In this document: positions 38,756 to 47,256 of the stretch, piece after piece
Position numbering within the stretch: the stretch's first letter is position 1
Layout: every line of letters begins with the position of its first letter
Source of the DNA: Bacillus cereus ATCC 14579
Lineage (GTDB): Bacteria > Bacillota > Bacilli > Bacillales > Bacillaceae_G
NCBI RefSeq assembly: GCF_000007825.1
Contig: NC_004722.1
Coordinates: forward strand, 512,501 to 576,500
Direction of reading: 5' to 3'
DNA length: 64,000 bases
Translations under genes and position numbers: made by a program
Notes under the pieces: generated by a model
Databases searched by the model: none
The model's input: only the letters and a program-made list of their open reading frames with translations
What the model was told of the DNA's origin: nothing

Positions 38756-39687
38756 TGATCGAAGTAAGTAAGTTACCAGTTCAAACAAAGGTGTCAAAAA
38801 AGAAAAAATTATGGGAGAGAACGAAAGATTTAAGAATAGGATTATTGTTTTTGGCGCCATCTATTTTGCTATTTTCGATTTTTCTGTTCTATCCATTGTT
38901 TAGGACGATTTATTATAGTTTTTATTTAACCGATATACATGGAGAAGCTAATCTTTTCGTTGGCTTAGAAAATTATCAATATTTATTCTCTGATCCAGCC
39001 TTCTACAAAAGTATAAAATCAACTTTATTATTTGTTTTATATACAGTTCCTACGAGTATTATATTTGCTTTGTTTCTTGCATTGATTGCAAATGGAAAGG
39101 TAAGAGGTATTGGGTTATTCCGAGTTCTGTTTTCTTCGACGATGGGAATATCAGTAGCTGCTAGTGCAGTGATTTGGCTATTTTTATTTCATCCAAGTGT
39201 AGGATTATTTAATAATATATTAGCCTCTATGAACCTTCCTGCAATCGCATGGTTAACGAGTCCGGACTGGGCACTATTCTCTGTATCAGTTACAACAGTT
39301 TGGGTGAATACAGGTTTTGCATTTTTAGTTATATTAGGTGGTTTACAAAATATTGATACGTCTTTATATGAGAGTGCATCTATAGATGGTGCTAGTTATT
39401 TATATAAGCTTCGCCGTGTTACATTACCGATGCTATCACCAACTTTATTCTTTATTGTAACAGTAACATTAATTAGTGCGTTCCAAAGCTTTGGACAAAT
39501 TGATATTTTAACGCACGGTGGACCAAATGATGCAACGAATTTAATTGTGTACTCGATTTACAAAGAGGCGTTTGTGAATCATCAATTTGGAACAGCAAGT
39601 GCACAAGCGATGGTATTATTTGTTTTCATTTTCGTTGCTACATTACTTCAATTTAAGTTTGCTGAGAGAAAGGTGCATTATAAATGA
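38755..39687 (+). CDS. ugpA: ABC transporter permease UgpA
   Basis: A 310-aa inner-membrane permease (MalF/UgpA type). About six TM helices begin at residue 25. The cytoplasmic EAA loop YESASIDGASYLYKLRRVTLP (about 203-223) contacts UgpC. Its ATG shares a base with the ugpC stop and its end overlaps ugpE by four bases, so translation is coupled. Confidence 0.92.
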   Translation: MIEVSKLPVQTKVSKKKKLWERTKDLRIGLLFLAPSILLFSIFLFYPLFRTIYYSFYLTDIHGEANLFVGLENYQYLFSDPAFYKSIKSTLLFVLYTVPTSIIFALFLALIANGKVRGIGLFRVLFSSTMGISVAASAVIWLFLFHPSVGLFNNILASMNLPAIAWLTSPDWALFSVSVTTVWVNTGFAFLVILGGLQNIDTSLYESASIDGASYLYKLRRVTLPMLSPTLFFIVTVTLISAFQSFGQIDILTHGGPNDATNLIVYSIYKEAFVNHQFGTASAQAMVLFVFIFVATLLQFKFAERKVHYK

Positions 39688-40505
39688 TTGTTAAACAGTG
39701 GAAACAAAATTTCCTATTATACATGCTACTCATTATTAGTGCAGTGATGGTATTTTTTCCTGTACTGTATGCATTTTTAATAAGCTTTATGACACCAGAC
39801 GATATTCAAATGAGAAGGTTATTTCCGACCCAGTTTACTTTTGATAATTTCATTAATATTTTTCAAAAAGTACCGCTTTTTACATACTTATATAACAGTT
39901 TAATTGTATCGACAGTCGTTATGATTGGACAACTTATCGTATCAAGTTTAGCAGCTTATGCTTTTGTTTTTCTTCAGTTTAAAGGGAGAAACTTAATTTT
40001 CTTCCTGTTTATTTCAACGATGCTTATTCCGTGGGAAGCAACGATGGTGCCTAACTTTTTAACGATTCAAAACTTTGGCTGGATCAATAGTTTCGCCGGG
40101 ATGACAGTGCCGTTTTTTGCAACAGCTTTCGGTATTTTCTTGTTACGTCAACATTTTATGACACTCCCGAATGAACTGAAAGAAGCTGCTTTTATTGAAG
40201 GGATTGGAAATATAAGATTTTTATTCAGCGTTGTAATACCGTATTGTAAAACGAGTTTTATTACGCTTGGAGTATATAGCTTTTTAACAACATGGAATAT
40301 GTATTTATGGCCACTTTTAGTGACCACTGATGAAAAAGTAAGAACAGTGCAAATCGGTGTAAAGCAGCTTCAGTCTCAAGAAGTTGCAACTGATTGGGGA
40401 AGCGTAATGGCCGGTGTTACGGTTATCGTTATTCCAACATTGATTTTACTATTTTTAGGGCAAAAGCAATTACAACAAGGATTAACAAAAGGTGCAATTA
40501 AATAA
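39684..40505 (+). CDS. ugpE: ABC transporter permease UgpE
   Basis: A 273-aa permease (MalG/UgpE type) with six TM helices and the EAA loop ELKEAAFIEGIGNIRFLF (about 161-178). It forms the channel with UgpA. It starts inside the end of ugpA (ATGA overlap) and ends 21 bp before ugpB. Confidence 0.92.
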   Translation: MIVKQWKQNFLLYMLLIISAVMVFFPVLYAFLISFMTPDDIQMRRLFPTQFTFDNFINIFQKVPLFTYLYNSLIVSTVVMIGQLIVSSLAAYAFVFLQFKGRNLIFFLFISTMLIPWEATMVPNFLTIQNFGWINSFAGMTVPFFATAFGIFLLRQHFMTLPNELKEAAFIEGIGNIRFLFSVVIPYCKTSFITLGVYSFLTTWNMYLWPLLVTTDEKVRTVQIGVKQLQSQEVATDWGSVMAGVTVIVIPTLILLFLGQKQLQQGLTKGAIK

Positions 40506-40526
40506 CTAAGAGAAGGTGAGATTTAA

Positions 40527-41903
40527 ATGAGTCTAGTTAAAAAAGGTGCTGCTCTATTAATGGTAGCAACAATGGCATTATCTAGTGCAGCTTGTTCAAA
40601 TAGTAAAACAGAGGGAAAACCTGAAGTACAGGCAAAAGTAGCACCAGTTGAAAAAAATGGTGATAAAACTGTAATTCGCTTCTGGCATGCGATGGGTGGA
40701 AAAACACAAGGAGTATTAGATGGTCTTGTTGCAGACTATAATAAGTCGCAAAATAAATATGAGATAAAGGCAGAGTTCCAAGGGACATATGAAGAGTCTT
40801 TAACGAAATTTAGAACGATGTCTGCAACGAAAGAAGCGCCAGCTCTTGTTCAATCGAGTGAAATTACAACGAAATATATGATTGATAGCAAAAAAATCAC
40901 ACCAATTGATAGCTGGATAAAAAAAGATAAGTACGATACGTCAAAATTAGAAAAAGCAATTACAAATTATTATTCAGTTGATGGAAAAATGTATTCTATG
41001 CCATTTAATTCATCTACACCAGTATTAATTTATAATAAAGATGCTTTTGCAAAGGCGGGCTTAGATCCAGAGAAAGCTCCAAAAACATATGCGGAATTAC
41101 AAGAAGCAGCGAAAAAGTTAACGATTAAAGAAGGCGGAAATGTAAAACAATATGGATTCTCCATGCTTAACTACGGTTGGTTCTTTGAAGAATTGTTAGC
41201 GACACAAGGTGCTTTATATGTAGATAACGAAAACGGCCGTAAAGATGCTGCAAAGAAGGCGGTATTTAACGGTAAAGAAGGACAGAAAGTATTTGGAATG
41301 TTAGATGATTTAAATAAAGCTGGCGCACTTGGAAAGTATGGAGCAAGTTGGGATGATATTCGTGCCGCGTTCCAATCTGGACAAGTTGCTATGTATTTAG
41401 ATTCTTCAGCAGGTGTTCGTGATTTAATCGATGCATCTAAGTTTAATGTAGGTGTTTCATATATTCCGTATCCTGAGGATTCGAAACAAAATGGTGTTGT
41501 TATTGGTGGAGCATCATTATGGATGACGAATATGGTTTCAGAAGAAACGCAACAAGGTGCTTGGGACTTTATGAAATATTTAACGAAGCCAGACGTACAA
41601 GCAAAATGGCATACTGCAACAGGTTATTTCTCAATTAATCCAGATGCATATAATGAGCCATTAGTAAAAGAGCAATATGAAAAATATCCACAGTTGAAAG
41701 TAACAGTAGATCAATTGCAAGCGACGAAGCAATCTCCAGCAACACAAGGGGCTTTAATTAGTGTATTCCCAGAATCACGAGATGCAGTTGTAAAAGCATT
41801 AGAAGCGATGTATGACGGGAAGAATAGTAAAGAAGCGTTAGATGAAGCTGCCAAAGCAACAGATAGAGCAATTAGCATTTCAGCTCGTACGAGTCAAAAA
41901 TAA
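40527..41903 (+). CDS. ugpB: Glycerol-3-phosphate-binding lipoprotein UgpB
   Basis: A 458-aa extracellular solute-binding lipoprotein, family 1. Signal peptide with lipobox SSAAC (Cys23). The ligand-binding fold contains IRFWHAMGGKTQGVLDGLV, which matches the UgpB phosphate-ligand region, plus YSMPFNSSTPVLIYNKD and GGASLWM. GAAGGTGAG precedes the ATG. It is last in the operon, before a strong terminator. Confidence 0.93.
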   Translation: MSLVKKGAALLMVATMALSSAACSNSKTEGKPEVQAKVAPVEKNGDKTVIRFWHAMGGKTQGVLDGLVADYNKSQNKYEIKAEFQGTYEESLTKFRTMSATKEAPALVQSSEITTKYMIDSKKITPIDSWIKKDKYDTSKLEKAITNYYSVDGKMYSMPFNSSTPVLIYNKDAFAKAGLDPEKAPKTYAELQEAAKKLTIKEGGNVKQYGFSMLNYGWFFEELLATQGALYVDNENGRKDAAKKAVFNGKEGQKVFGMLDDLNKAGALGKYGASWDDIRAAFQSGQVAMYLDSSAGVRDLIDASKFNVGVSYIPYPEDSKQNGVVIGGASLWMTNMVSEETQQGAWDFMKYLTKPDVQAKWHTATGYFSINPDAYNEPLVKEQYEKYPQLKVTVDQLQATKQSPATQGALISVFPESRDAVVKALEAMYDGKNSKEALDEAAKATDRAISISARTSQK

Positions 41904-41904
41904 G

Positions 41905-41944
41905 AGAAAGCCGTATCCTTAAAAGGGATACGGCTTTCTTTATA
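41905..41944 (+). terminator. Terminator of glpP-ugp operon
   Basis: AGAAAGCCGTATCC/GGGATACGGCTTTCT stem, then TTTAT. Confidence 0.95.
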
Positions 41945-42026
41945 GGGAGATAAGGGATCAAAGAAATGATGAAGTCTTATCTCTTTTATATGAGTAAAGG
42001 GTCTAGAGTGAATGTTGTCCTTTTCA

Positions 42027-42110
42027 TTATTTATTTAACTCCATTGCGACTTGTTTACCATTTACGAAAACCTCTACTACCGCTACTACAACTTCCATTA
42101 CTTTTTTCAT
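42027..42110 (-). CDS. Tiny ORF, 27 aa, paralogue 1
   Basis: It starts MKKVMEVVVAVVEVFVNGKQ and ends VAMELNK. AAGGAGAG is about seven bases before the ATG. It is nearly identical over the C-terminal NGKQVAMELNK to the 27-aa ORF at 54443, and differences between the two copies are mostly conservative at the protein level. The N-terminal half is a strongly hydrophobic Val-rich strand or helix and the tail is polar. The matched promoter with TTACA-N4-TGTAA operator lies 41-104 bp upstream. A membrane-active or signalling micro-peptide is plausible; function unknown. Confidence 0.65.
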   Translation of the reverse strand: MKKVMEVVVAVVEVFVNGKQVAMELNK

Positions 42111-42150
42111 CTCTCATCTCTCCTTATTTTTTGTTTCATTTCTTACTCTC

Positions 42151-42214
42151 AGTATAAGGAAATACAGTAATTACAACTATCGAATTGGATGACAAGAGAC
42201 TTACATTGTTGTAA
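42151..42214 (-). promoter_or_regulatory. Promoter with TTACA-N4-TGTAA operator for tiny ORF 1
   Basis: On the minus strand, TTACAACAATGTAA (42201-42214) is followed at an 11-bp step by TGTCA. A poor -35 TAGTTG (42174-42179) comes next, then 17 bp and -10 TATACT (42151-42156). The distances equal those at 54560-54623, 61379-61442 and 6323-6386. Confidence 0.7.
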
Positions 42215-42231
42215 GGATAATAGTTTAGTTT

Positions 42232-42292
42232 GTAATAAAGTGAAACTGTAATCAGTGGGGGGCTTACTGCCCGTTAATGCGGGATTTCAATT
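42232..42292 (-). repeat. Dispersed hairpin repeat, copy C
   Basis: On the minus strand: CCCGCATTAACGGGCAGTAAG, then CCCCCCACTGATTACAGTTTCACTTTATT. CCCG/CGGG forms a short hairpin. It lies about 20 bp from the operator at 42201 and before the phosphoesterase gene. Confidence 0.65.
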
Positions 42293-42340
42293 CTGAACTT
42301 TCTGTCGTTTTGAACTATAATTAGAAAGAGGGGGGATAAT

Positions 42341-43045
42341 ATGAAAAGAATTCTTGTTATTAGTGATATTCATGGAGAGATAGAAAAGTTCGAACATTTA
42401 TTGGAAGAAGCTCAATATGATGCGAAACAGGATCAATTAATCTTACTGGGAGATTATGTAGATCGTGGTCCAAATGCGCGTGCTGTAATTGAAAAGGTAA
42501 GAGAATTGAAAAAAGAGGGAGCACTCATTTTAAAAGGAAATCATGAAGATATGATGATTAAGGCGTTAACGACAAATGAGGAACGTTCATGGAACCATTG
42601 GGTAAAAAGAAATGGTGGAGATAAGACATTATATAGCTATGGATTTGTAGAAGAAGATATTGCGGTTAATGAGAAAGACTTCCAAAAACCGATTTTACAC
42701 TCTCGTGTATTAGAGGAACATATAAAGTTTATTCAAGAATTAGATCATTACATTGAAACAGAAGAGTATATATTTGTACATGCTGGGGTTGAACCGATGA
42801 AACGAGTTTCTGAATCTGAACCATATACATTAATGTGGATCCGTAATGAATTTCATAATGGATATAGCGGTGAAAAGGTTATTGTATTTGGGCATACGGA
42901 AACAAAAACGCTTCATGGTAGTGAGGATTGCGGAGTGTATTTTGGTAGTAATCGTATTATTGGGATTGATGGCGGGGCTGTGTATGGCGGTCAGCTAAAT
43001 TGTTTAGAGTTGCCGAGTAAAAAGGTATATGTAATAAAAAATTGA
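42341..43045 (+). CDS. Metallophosphoesterase, PrpE/PP2A-like
   Basis: A 234-aa calcineurin-like phosphatase. The five metal-site motifs are in order: DIHGE (9-13), GDYVDRGPN (37-45), GNHED (about 67-71), HAGVEP (about 147) and GHTET (about 187). Relatives dephosphorylate diadenosine polyphosphates or phospho-Ser/Thr proteins; which applies cannot be told. GAAAGAGGGGGG precedes the ATG. It is a single gene with a terminator that begins in its stop codon. Confidence 0.9.
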   Translation: MKRILVISDIHGEIEKFEHLLEEAQYDAKQDQLILLGDYVDRGPNARAVIEKVRELKKEGALILKGNHEDMMIKALTTNEERSWNHWVKRNGGDKTLYSYGFVEEDIAVNEKDFQKPILHSRVLEEHIKFIQELDHYIETEEYIFVHAGVEPMKRVSESEPYTLMWIRNEFHNGYSGEKVIVFGHTETKTLHGSEDCGVYFGSNRIIGIDGGAVYGGQLNCLELPSKKVYVIKN

Positions 43046-43082
43046 AAGAGATAAGAGGAATCTTATTTCTTTCAATTTTTTA
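43036..43082 (+). terminator. Terminator after phosphoesterase gene
   Basis: A 20-bp stem AAAAATTGAAAGAGATAAGA with its near-complement, ending TTTTT, overlaps the last codons. Confidence 0.88.
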
Positions 43083-43240
43083 TTAAGCTAAATTTAAGAC
43101 AAAGTTTTTATAATAAAACTTCAAAATTTTAGAAGGAAATAGTTAAAAATGAAATTACGTAATGTAACTACATTCTTTTGTTATGAAGAGAAGAAATGTA
43201 ATAATAAATAGAATTGAACTATTTGATGGAAGGTGAGAGC

Positions 43241-43912
43241 ATGCGTTTACTTGTAGTAGAAGATAATGCTTCGTTATTAGAGTCTATCGTACAAATTTTA
43301 CGTGATGAATTTGAAGTAGATACGGCAATAAATGGAGAAGATGGATTGTTTTTAGCTCTTCAAAATATATATGATGCAATTTTGCTGGATGTGATGATGC
43401 CAGGGATGGACGGATTTGAAGTGATTCAAAAAATACGAGATGAAAAGATTGAAACACCAGTCCTGTTTTTGACAGCGAGAGATTCTTTAGAAGATCGGGT
43501 GAAGGGATTGGACTTTGGTGGAGATGACTATATTGTTAAGCCATTTCAGGCCCCTGAATTAAAAGCGAGAATTCGTGCTTTACTACGCAGAAGTGGTAGT
43601 TTAACAACGCAGCAAACAATTCGCTATAAAGGCATTGAATTGTTCGGAAAAGATAAAGATGTTCAAGTAGATGGAAAAGGTATGAAGTTATCATTAAAAC
43701 AATATGAGCTTCTAGAGTACCTTGTTCAAAATAGCGGAAAGATTTTAATGCGTGAACAAATTTTTGATCGTGTTTGGGGATTTGATTCAGATACTACAGT
43801 AGCGATTGTAGAAGTGTATGTGCATCATTTACGTAAAAAATTAGAGCCATTCGGTTATCAGAAAGATATCCAAACCGTTCGAGGTATTGGATATATATTA
43901 AAAGAACAATGA
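43241..43912 (+). CDS. OmpR-family response regulator
   Basis: A 223-aa regulator. Receiver with acidic pocket (E8-D9), phospho-acceptor Asp in LLDVMMPG (about 51) and Lys in IVKPFQ. The winged-helix DNA-binding domain occupies about 125-223 (LKQYELLEYL, VYVHHLRKKLEP). GGAAGGTGAGAG sits before the ATG at 43241; an upstream in-frame ATG lacks a site. Overlaps its kinase by four bases. Targets unknown; the exported repeat protein and peptidase downstream are candidates. Confidence 0.93.
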   Translation: MRLLVVEDNASLLESIVQILRDEFEVDTAINGEDGLFLALQNIYDAILLDVMMPGMDGFEVIQKIRDEKIETPVLFLTARDSLEDRVKGLDFGGDDYIVKPFQAPELKARIRALLRRSGSLTTQQTIRYKGIELFGKDKDVQVDGKGMKLSLKQYELLEYLVQNSGKILMREQIFDRVWGFDSDTTVAIVEVYVHHLRKKLEPFGYQKDIQTVRGIGYILKEQ

Positions 43913-45159
43913 AAAAAGGAAGTATGTTTCAAAAAACACGCATTCGTTTGACTATAGTGAACTCATTAGTATTTATTCTATTAATAGGTATATTAGGCAG
44001 TATTATTTATTCGTACACATACAAGCGTATTTATAGTGAAGTAGATCAATCTATAAAAATGATAGCTCAGTATAGAGAAAAATTAGATGTTAAAGTACCA
44101 CCAAGAAAACGCATGGAGAATATCCAAATTGGAGATCCGCGAGTAACTAGAATAACTTGGAATGGGAAAATAGTGAAAATAGAGGGCGATAACCGTAAAT
44201 TCCGTTCTATTTTTGAAGAGAATTTGGAAAGTTTTTCTCCCGAAAAATTAGAGGAGTTACAAGATATTGAAGTACAAGGACGATATTTTAGAGCATTTTC
44301 GCTTCAAAAAGATGGAGAAATAGTTCAAATCGTGCGAGATATAACAGCGGAAGAAGGAATGTTAAATACTTTATTTTTAATTCTCGTTATAGGTTGTAGC
44401 ATAGGAAGCCTCTGTGCGATAGGTATTGGCTTTTTCCTAGCTGGTAGAGCACTTGTACCTATTCAAAGTTCATGGGAGAAACAGCAACAATTCGTTTCTG
44501 ATGCATCACATGAACTCAGGACACCACTTGCAGTTATTCAATCAAAAACGGATGTTTTATTCCAGTCACCATCCGCTACGATAGAAGAAAAAGCGATGGA
44601 TATTTCTACAATTTCAAAAGAATGTAGGCGGTTATCGAAACTCGTTAGTAATTTATTATTGCTAGCACGTTCTGATTCTAATCAAATTGAGATGGATAAG
44701 AAAATATTTGAACTTGATAAATTGTTAGAAGAAATAGTAGCTCCATATAAAGAGATTGCTTCTTATCAAGAAAAAGAAATGATGCTAAAAGTAGAACGTG
44801 GTGTATCTTTTATGGGGGATAGAGAGCGGATTCATCAAATGATGGTCATACTGTTAGATAATGCGATGAAGTATACAAACGAAGGTGGGCATATTCAAAT
44901 TGATTGCACGCAAACGAGTAGTTCAATTCGCATACAGGTGAAAGATGACGGGATAGGAGTGAAAGAAGAAGATATTCCGAAATTATTTGATCGTTTTTAT
45001 CAAGGGGATAAAGCAAGAAGTACGTCAGAAGGAGCTGGATTAGGTCTTTCAATCGCAAATTGGATTGTAGAAAAGCATTACGGAAAAATATCAGTAGAGA
45101 GCAAATGGGGAGATGGCACTTGTTTTGAAGTGATTTTCCCTAAAAATCAAAAAATATAA
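43909..45159 (+). CDS. Sensor histidine kinase
   Basis: A 416-aa kinase. TM1 (about 15-37), an extracytoplasmic sensor of about 105 residues, TM2 (about 152-178), a HisKA domain with H201 in SHELRTPL and an HATPase (NAMKYT, DDGIGV, GAGLGLSIA) are clear. No recognisable HAMP is seen; a short linker replaces it. The charged extracellular loop does not match a known ligand fold by eye. Coupled with the regulator upstream and followed by a terminator. Confidence 0.93.
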   Translation: MKKGSMFQKTRIRLTIVNSLVFILLIGILGSIIYSYTYKRIYSEVDQSIKMIAQYREKLDVKVPPRKRMENIQIGDPRVTRITWNGKIVKIEGDNRKFRSIFEENLESFSPEKLEELQDIEVQGRYFRAFSLQKDGEIVQIVRDITAEEGMLNTLFLILVIGCSIGSLCAIGIGFFLAGRALVPIQSSWEKQQQFVSDASHELRTPLAVIQSKTDVLFQSPSATIEEKAMDISTISKECRRLSKLVSNLLLLARSDSNQIEMDKKIFELDKLLEEIVAPYKEIASYQEKEMMLKVERGVSFMGDRERIHQMMVILLDNAMKYTNEGGHIQIDCTQTSSSIRIQVKDDGIGVKEEDIPKLFDRFYQGDKARSTSEGAGLGLSIANWIVEKHYGKISVESKWGDGTCFEVIFPKNQKI

Positions 45160-45164
45160 GTAAG

Positions 45165-45198
45165 AAGACGACCTTGTTTTTACAAGGTCGTCTTTTTT
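45165..45198 (+). terminator. Terminator after the OmpR-type system
   Basis: AAGACGACCTTG/CAAGGTCGTCTT stem followed by TTTTT. Confidence 0.93.
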
Positions 45199-45390
45199 TA
45201 AGGGAAAGTTAAGAAACTATTTATATTATGTATGGCATAAAGAAAGTTCGTTACATGAAGAAGAGATTAGGTGTATGTGAGTGGGGTTTATCAATCATAA
45301 TGTTATCTCAAGCAGCGATGAGATGTATGTATAGTATTAAAAAAACTAGGGGAATGATGGGAAAGAAAGTATAAGAGGGAGGAATTAATT

Positions 45391-46212
45391 TTGAAAAAGA
45401 AAATGATGACGGTATTCACTATTGGAGTAATGAGTTTAAGTATATTAGGGGGGGCCTCTCCTTCTGAAACACAAAAAGGAAAGACAGATTACACGCAGCG
45501 CAGTAAAGAACAATTGAACAATGGTAAGATACATGCAGTGCATACAGAAGAAAAAGCAGAGAAACTAGGTATTGAAACGGAAGGAAAAGAACAAATTACA
45601 CTAGAAAAAGAAATTCATGAAACAGAAGTAGGAAGGGAAGCAGAGCAGTTAGGCATATCGATTGAAGGAAAAGATGTTGGGATGCTGTCAGAAGAAATCT
45701 ATGAAACAAAAGTAAAGCAAGAAGCGTTAAAGCTAGGTATATCTATAGAGAATACATCAATTGTAGATTTAATTACTCAAATTAATGCGATTAAAATTAA
45801 AGATGAAGCAGATAAATTAGGTATTTCGACAGATGGAAAAGAAATCGAAGACATCGCGGAAGAAATCTACGGAAAGAAAGTAAGAGAAGAAGCAGGAAAG
45901 TTAGATATTTCTCAAAAAGGAAAAGAAATTGAAGAGTTAGCACAAGAAGTGTACGAACAAAAAGTACAAGAAGAAGCAAAAAAACATCATATTGATTTGT
46001 ATGGTAAAGATATATATCAAATATTAAGAGAAATTAATGAACAAAAGGTGCTACAAATGGCAGATGAGCTTAATATGGATAAAATGAATATGAATATTCA
46101 AGAGTTAGCGGAAAAGATAAAAAAAGATCAGCCTGAAAAAGGAAAAGAACTAAATTTTGTACCGATGGTACGAACGGATGCTGACGCATTTTATTCTTAT
46201 TTAACGAATTAA
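45391..46212 (+). CDS. Exported protein with seven 28-residue repeats
   Basis: A 273-aa protein of unknown function. A weak signal peptide (about 1-22) is followed by seven repeats of exactly 28 residues from about residue 54 to 245 (pattern A-x2-LGI-x3-GK-x4-L-x2-EI-x3-KV). The repeats should form two-helix hairpins in a regular solenoid or a helical bundle. The tail (FVPMVRTDADAFYSYLTN) is distinct. Start is TTG with GAGGGAGG upstream. A C39-type peptidase gene follows after 7 bp, so the two probably form an operon and may act together at the cell surface. Confidence 0.8.
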   Translation: MKKKMMTVFTIGVMSLSILGGASPSETQKGKTDYTQRSKEQLNNGKIHAVHTEEKAEKLGIETEGKEQITLEKEIHETEVGREAEQLGISIEGKDVGMLSEEIYETKVKQEALKLGISIENTSIVDLITQINAIKIKDEADKLGISTDGKEIEDIAEEIYGKKVREEAGKLDISQKGKEIEELAQEVYEQKVQEEAKKHHIDLYGKDIYQILREINEQKVLQMADELNMDKMNMNIQELAEKIKKDQPEKGKELNFVPMVRTDADAFYSYLTN

Positions 46213-46219
46213 TAAGGGT

Positions 46220-46975
46220 GTGAAAGCGATAAGAAAATTGAAGTGGTATATATGTACAGCTTTACTAGGTGCAGCAATATGGAGTGTATATACAAATGGA
46301 ATTCCAAAGTATGTAGAGAAGTTAACATTCTCAAATATACAAAGAGGAAAAGAAACGGAGTTTAGTAATAACGATGAAAAAGTCATCTTAGCAAATGTTC
46401 CCTTAATTCAGCAGTTACCAGAATTGGATAGAGGCTGTGAAGTGACGAGCTTAGCGATGATGTTACAATACGCTGGTGTTTCAGTGGATAAGATGACATT
46501 AGCAAATGAAATAAAAAAAGTTGATTTTATAGACGATGGTGTGCGCGGGAATCCGAATGAAGGATTTGTAGGTAATATTTATACATTTTCTGAATCGGGA
46601 TATGGTGTATATCATGGGCCACTTTTTCAGTTAGCGGAAAAATATTTACCTAATAAAGCTGTAGACTTAACAGGGAAGAATATAGAAGAAATTTATAAGA
46701 GTATAAAAGCAGGGCAACCTGTAGTCATGATCACAAATGCAACATTTGCACTATTAGATGAAGCTGAATTTACTACATGGGAAACAAATAGTGGAGATGT
46801 TTCTATTACGTATAATGAACATTGTGTTGTACTTATTGGGTATGATCAGGAATCTGTATATATTCGAAATCCACTTGAGGATAGCTTAGATGTAAAAGTA
46901 CCGAGAGAAACCTTTGAACAGGCATGGGTACAAATGGGAAGTCAGGCAATTAGTTATGTAAAGAGCGCCAAATAA
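46220..46975 (+). CDS. C39-like cysteine peptidase (Peptidase_C39_2)
   Basis: A 251-aa protein with a signal-anchor (about 8-24). The papain-like domain is intact: catalytic Cys73 in RGCEVTSLAMML, His201 in NEHCVVLIGYD and RNP (about 214). The family includes extracytoplasmic peptidases without an attached ABC exporter. The start is GTG, 7 bp after the repeat-protein stop, with only AAGGG as a site, so coupling is likely. It may process the repeat protein (inference). Confidence 0.85.
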   Translation: MKAIRKLKWYICTALLGAAIWSVYTNGIPKYVEKLTFSNIQRGKETEFSNNDEKVILANVPLIQQLPELDRGCEVTSLAMMLQYAGVSVDKMTLANEIKKVDFIDDGVRGNPNEGFVGNIYTFSESGYGVYHGPLFQLAEKYLPNKAVDLTGKNIEEIYKSIKAGQPVVMITNATFALLDEAEFTTWETNSGDVSITYNEHCVVLIGYDQESVYIRNPLEDSLDVKVPRETFEQAWVQMGSQAISYVKSAK

Positions 46976-47072
46976 ATTAGGACGAAGAGTTTTAGTAATA
47001 TGACTATAAGGCGAAGGGTAAAGATTTGAGGATTATAAGAGAAGTTTTGTAGAGTAGAAGCTGTTAAGAAAT

Positions 47073-47115
47073 GAGAGAACTTTAGTATATATAATGCTAA
47101 AGTTCTCTTATTTTT
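47073..47115 (+). terminator. Terminator after peptidase gene
   Basis: GAGAACTTTAG/CTAAAGTTCTC stem, then TTATTTTT, about 100 bp past the stop. Confidence 0.85.
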
Positions 47116-47256
47116 ATGATTAAAATACGTATAAGGAGTGAATATGCAAAAATGCATAATTGACGAAAAAATTACATGTTATCATTATATATTGTTTTAT
47201 ATATGTTAATTGTATAAAATGACACAAGTATCCACATTACATAAAGGAGGCTTATT

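Noticed and set aside
43149..43211. 20-codon ORF with AAGGAAA upstream, before the OmpR-type regulator
   Set aside because: Weak ribosome site and no sequence character; could only be supported by conservation.
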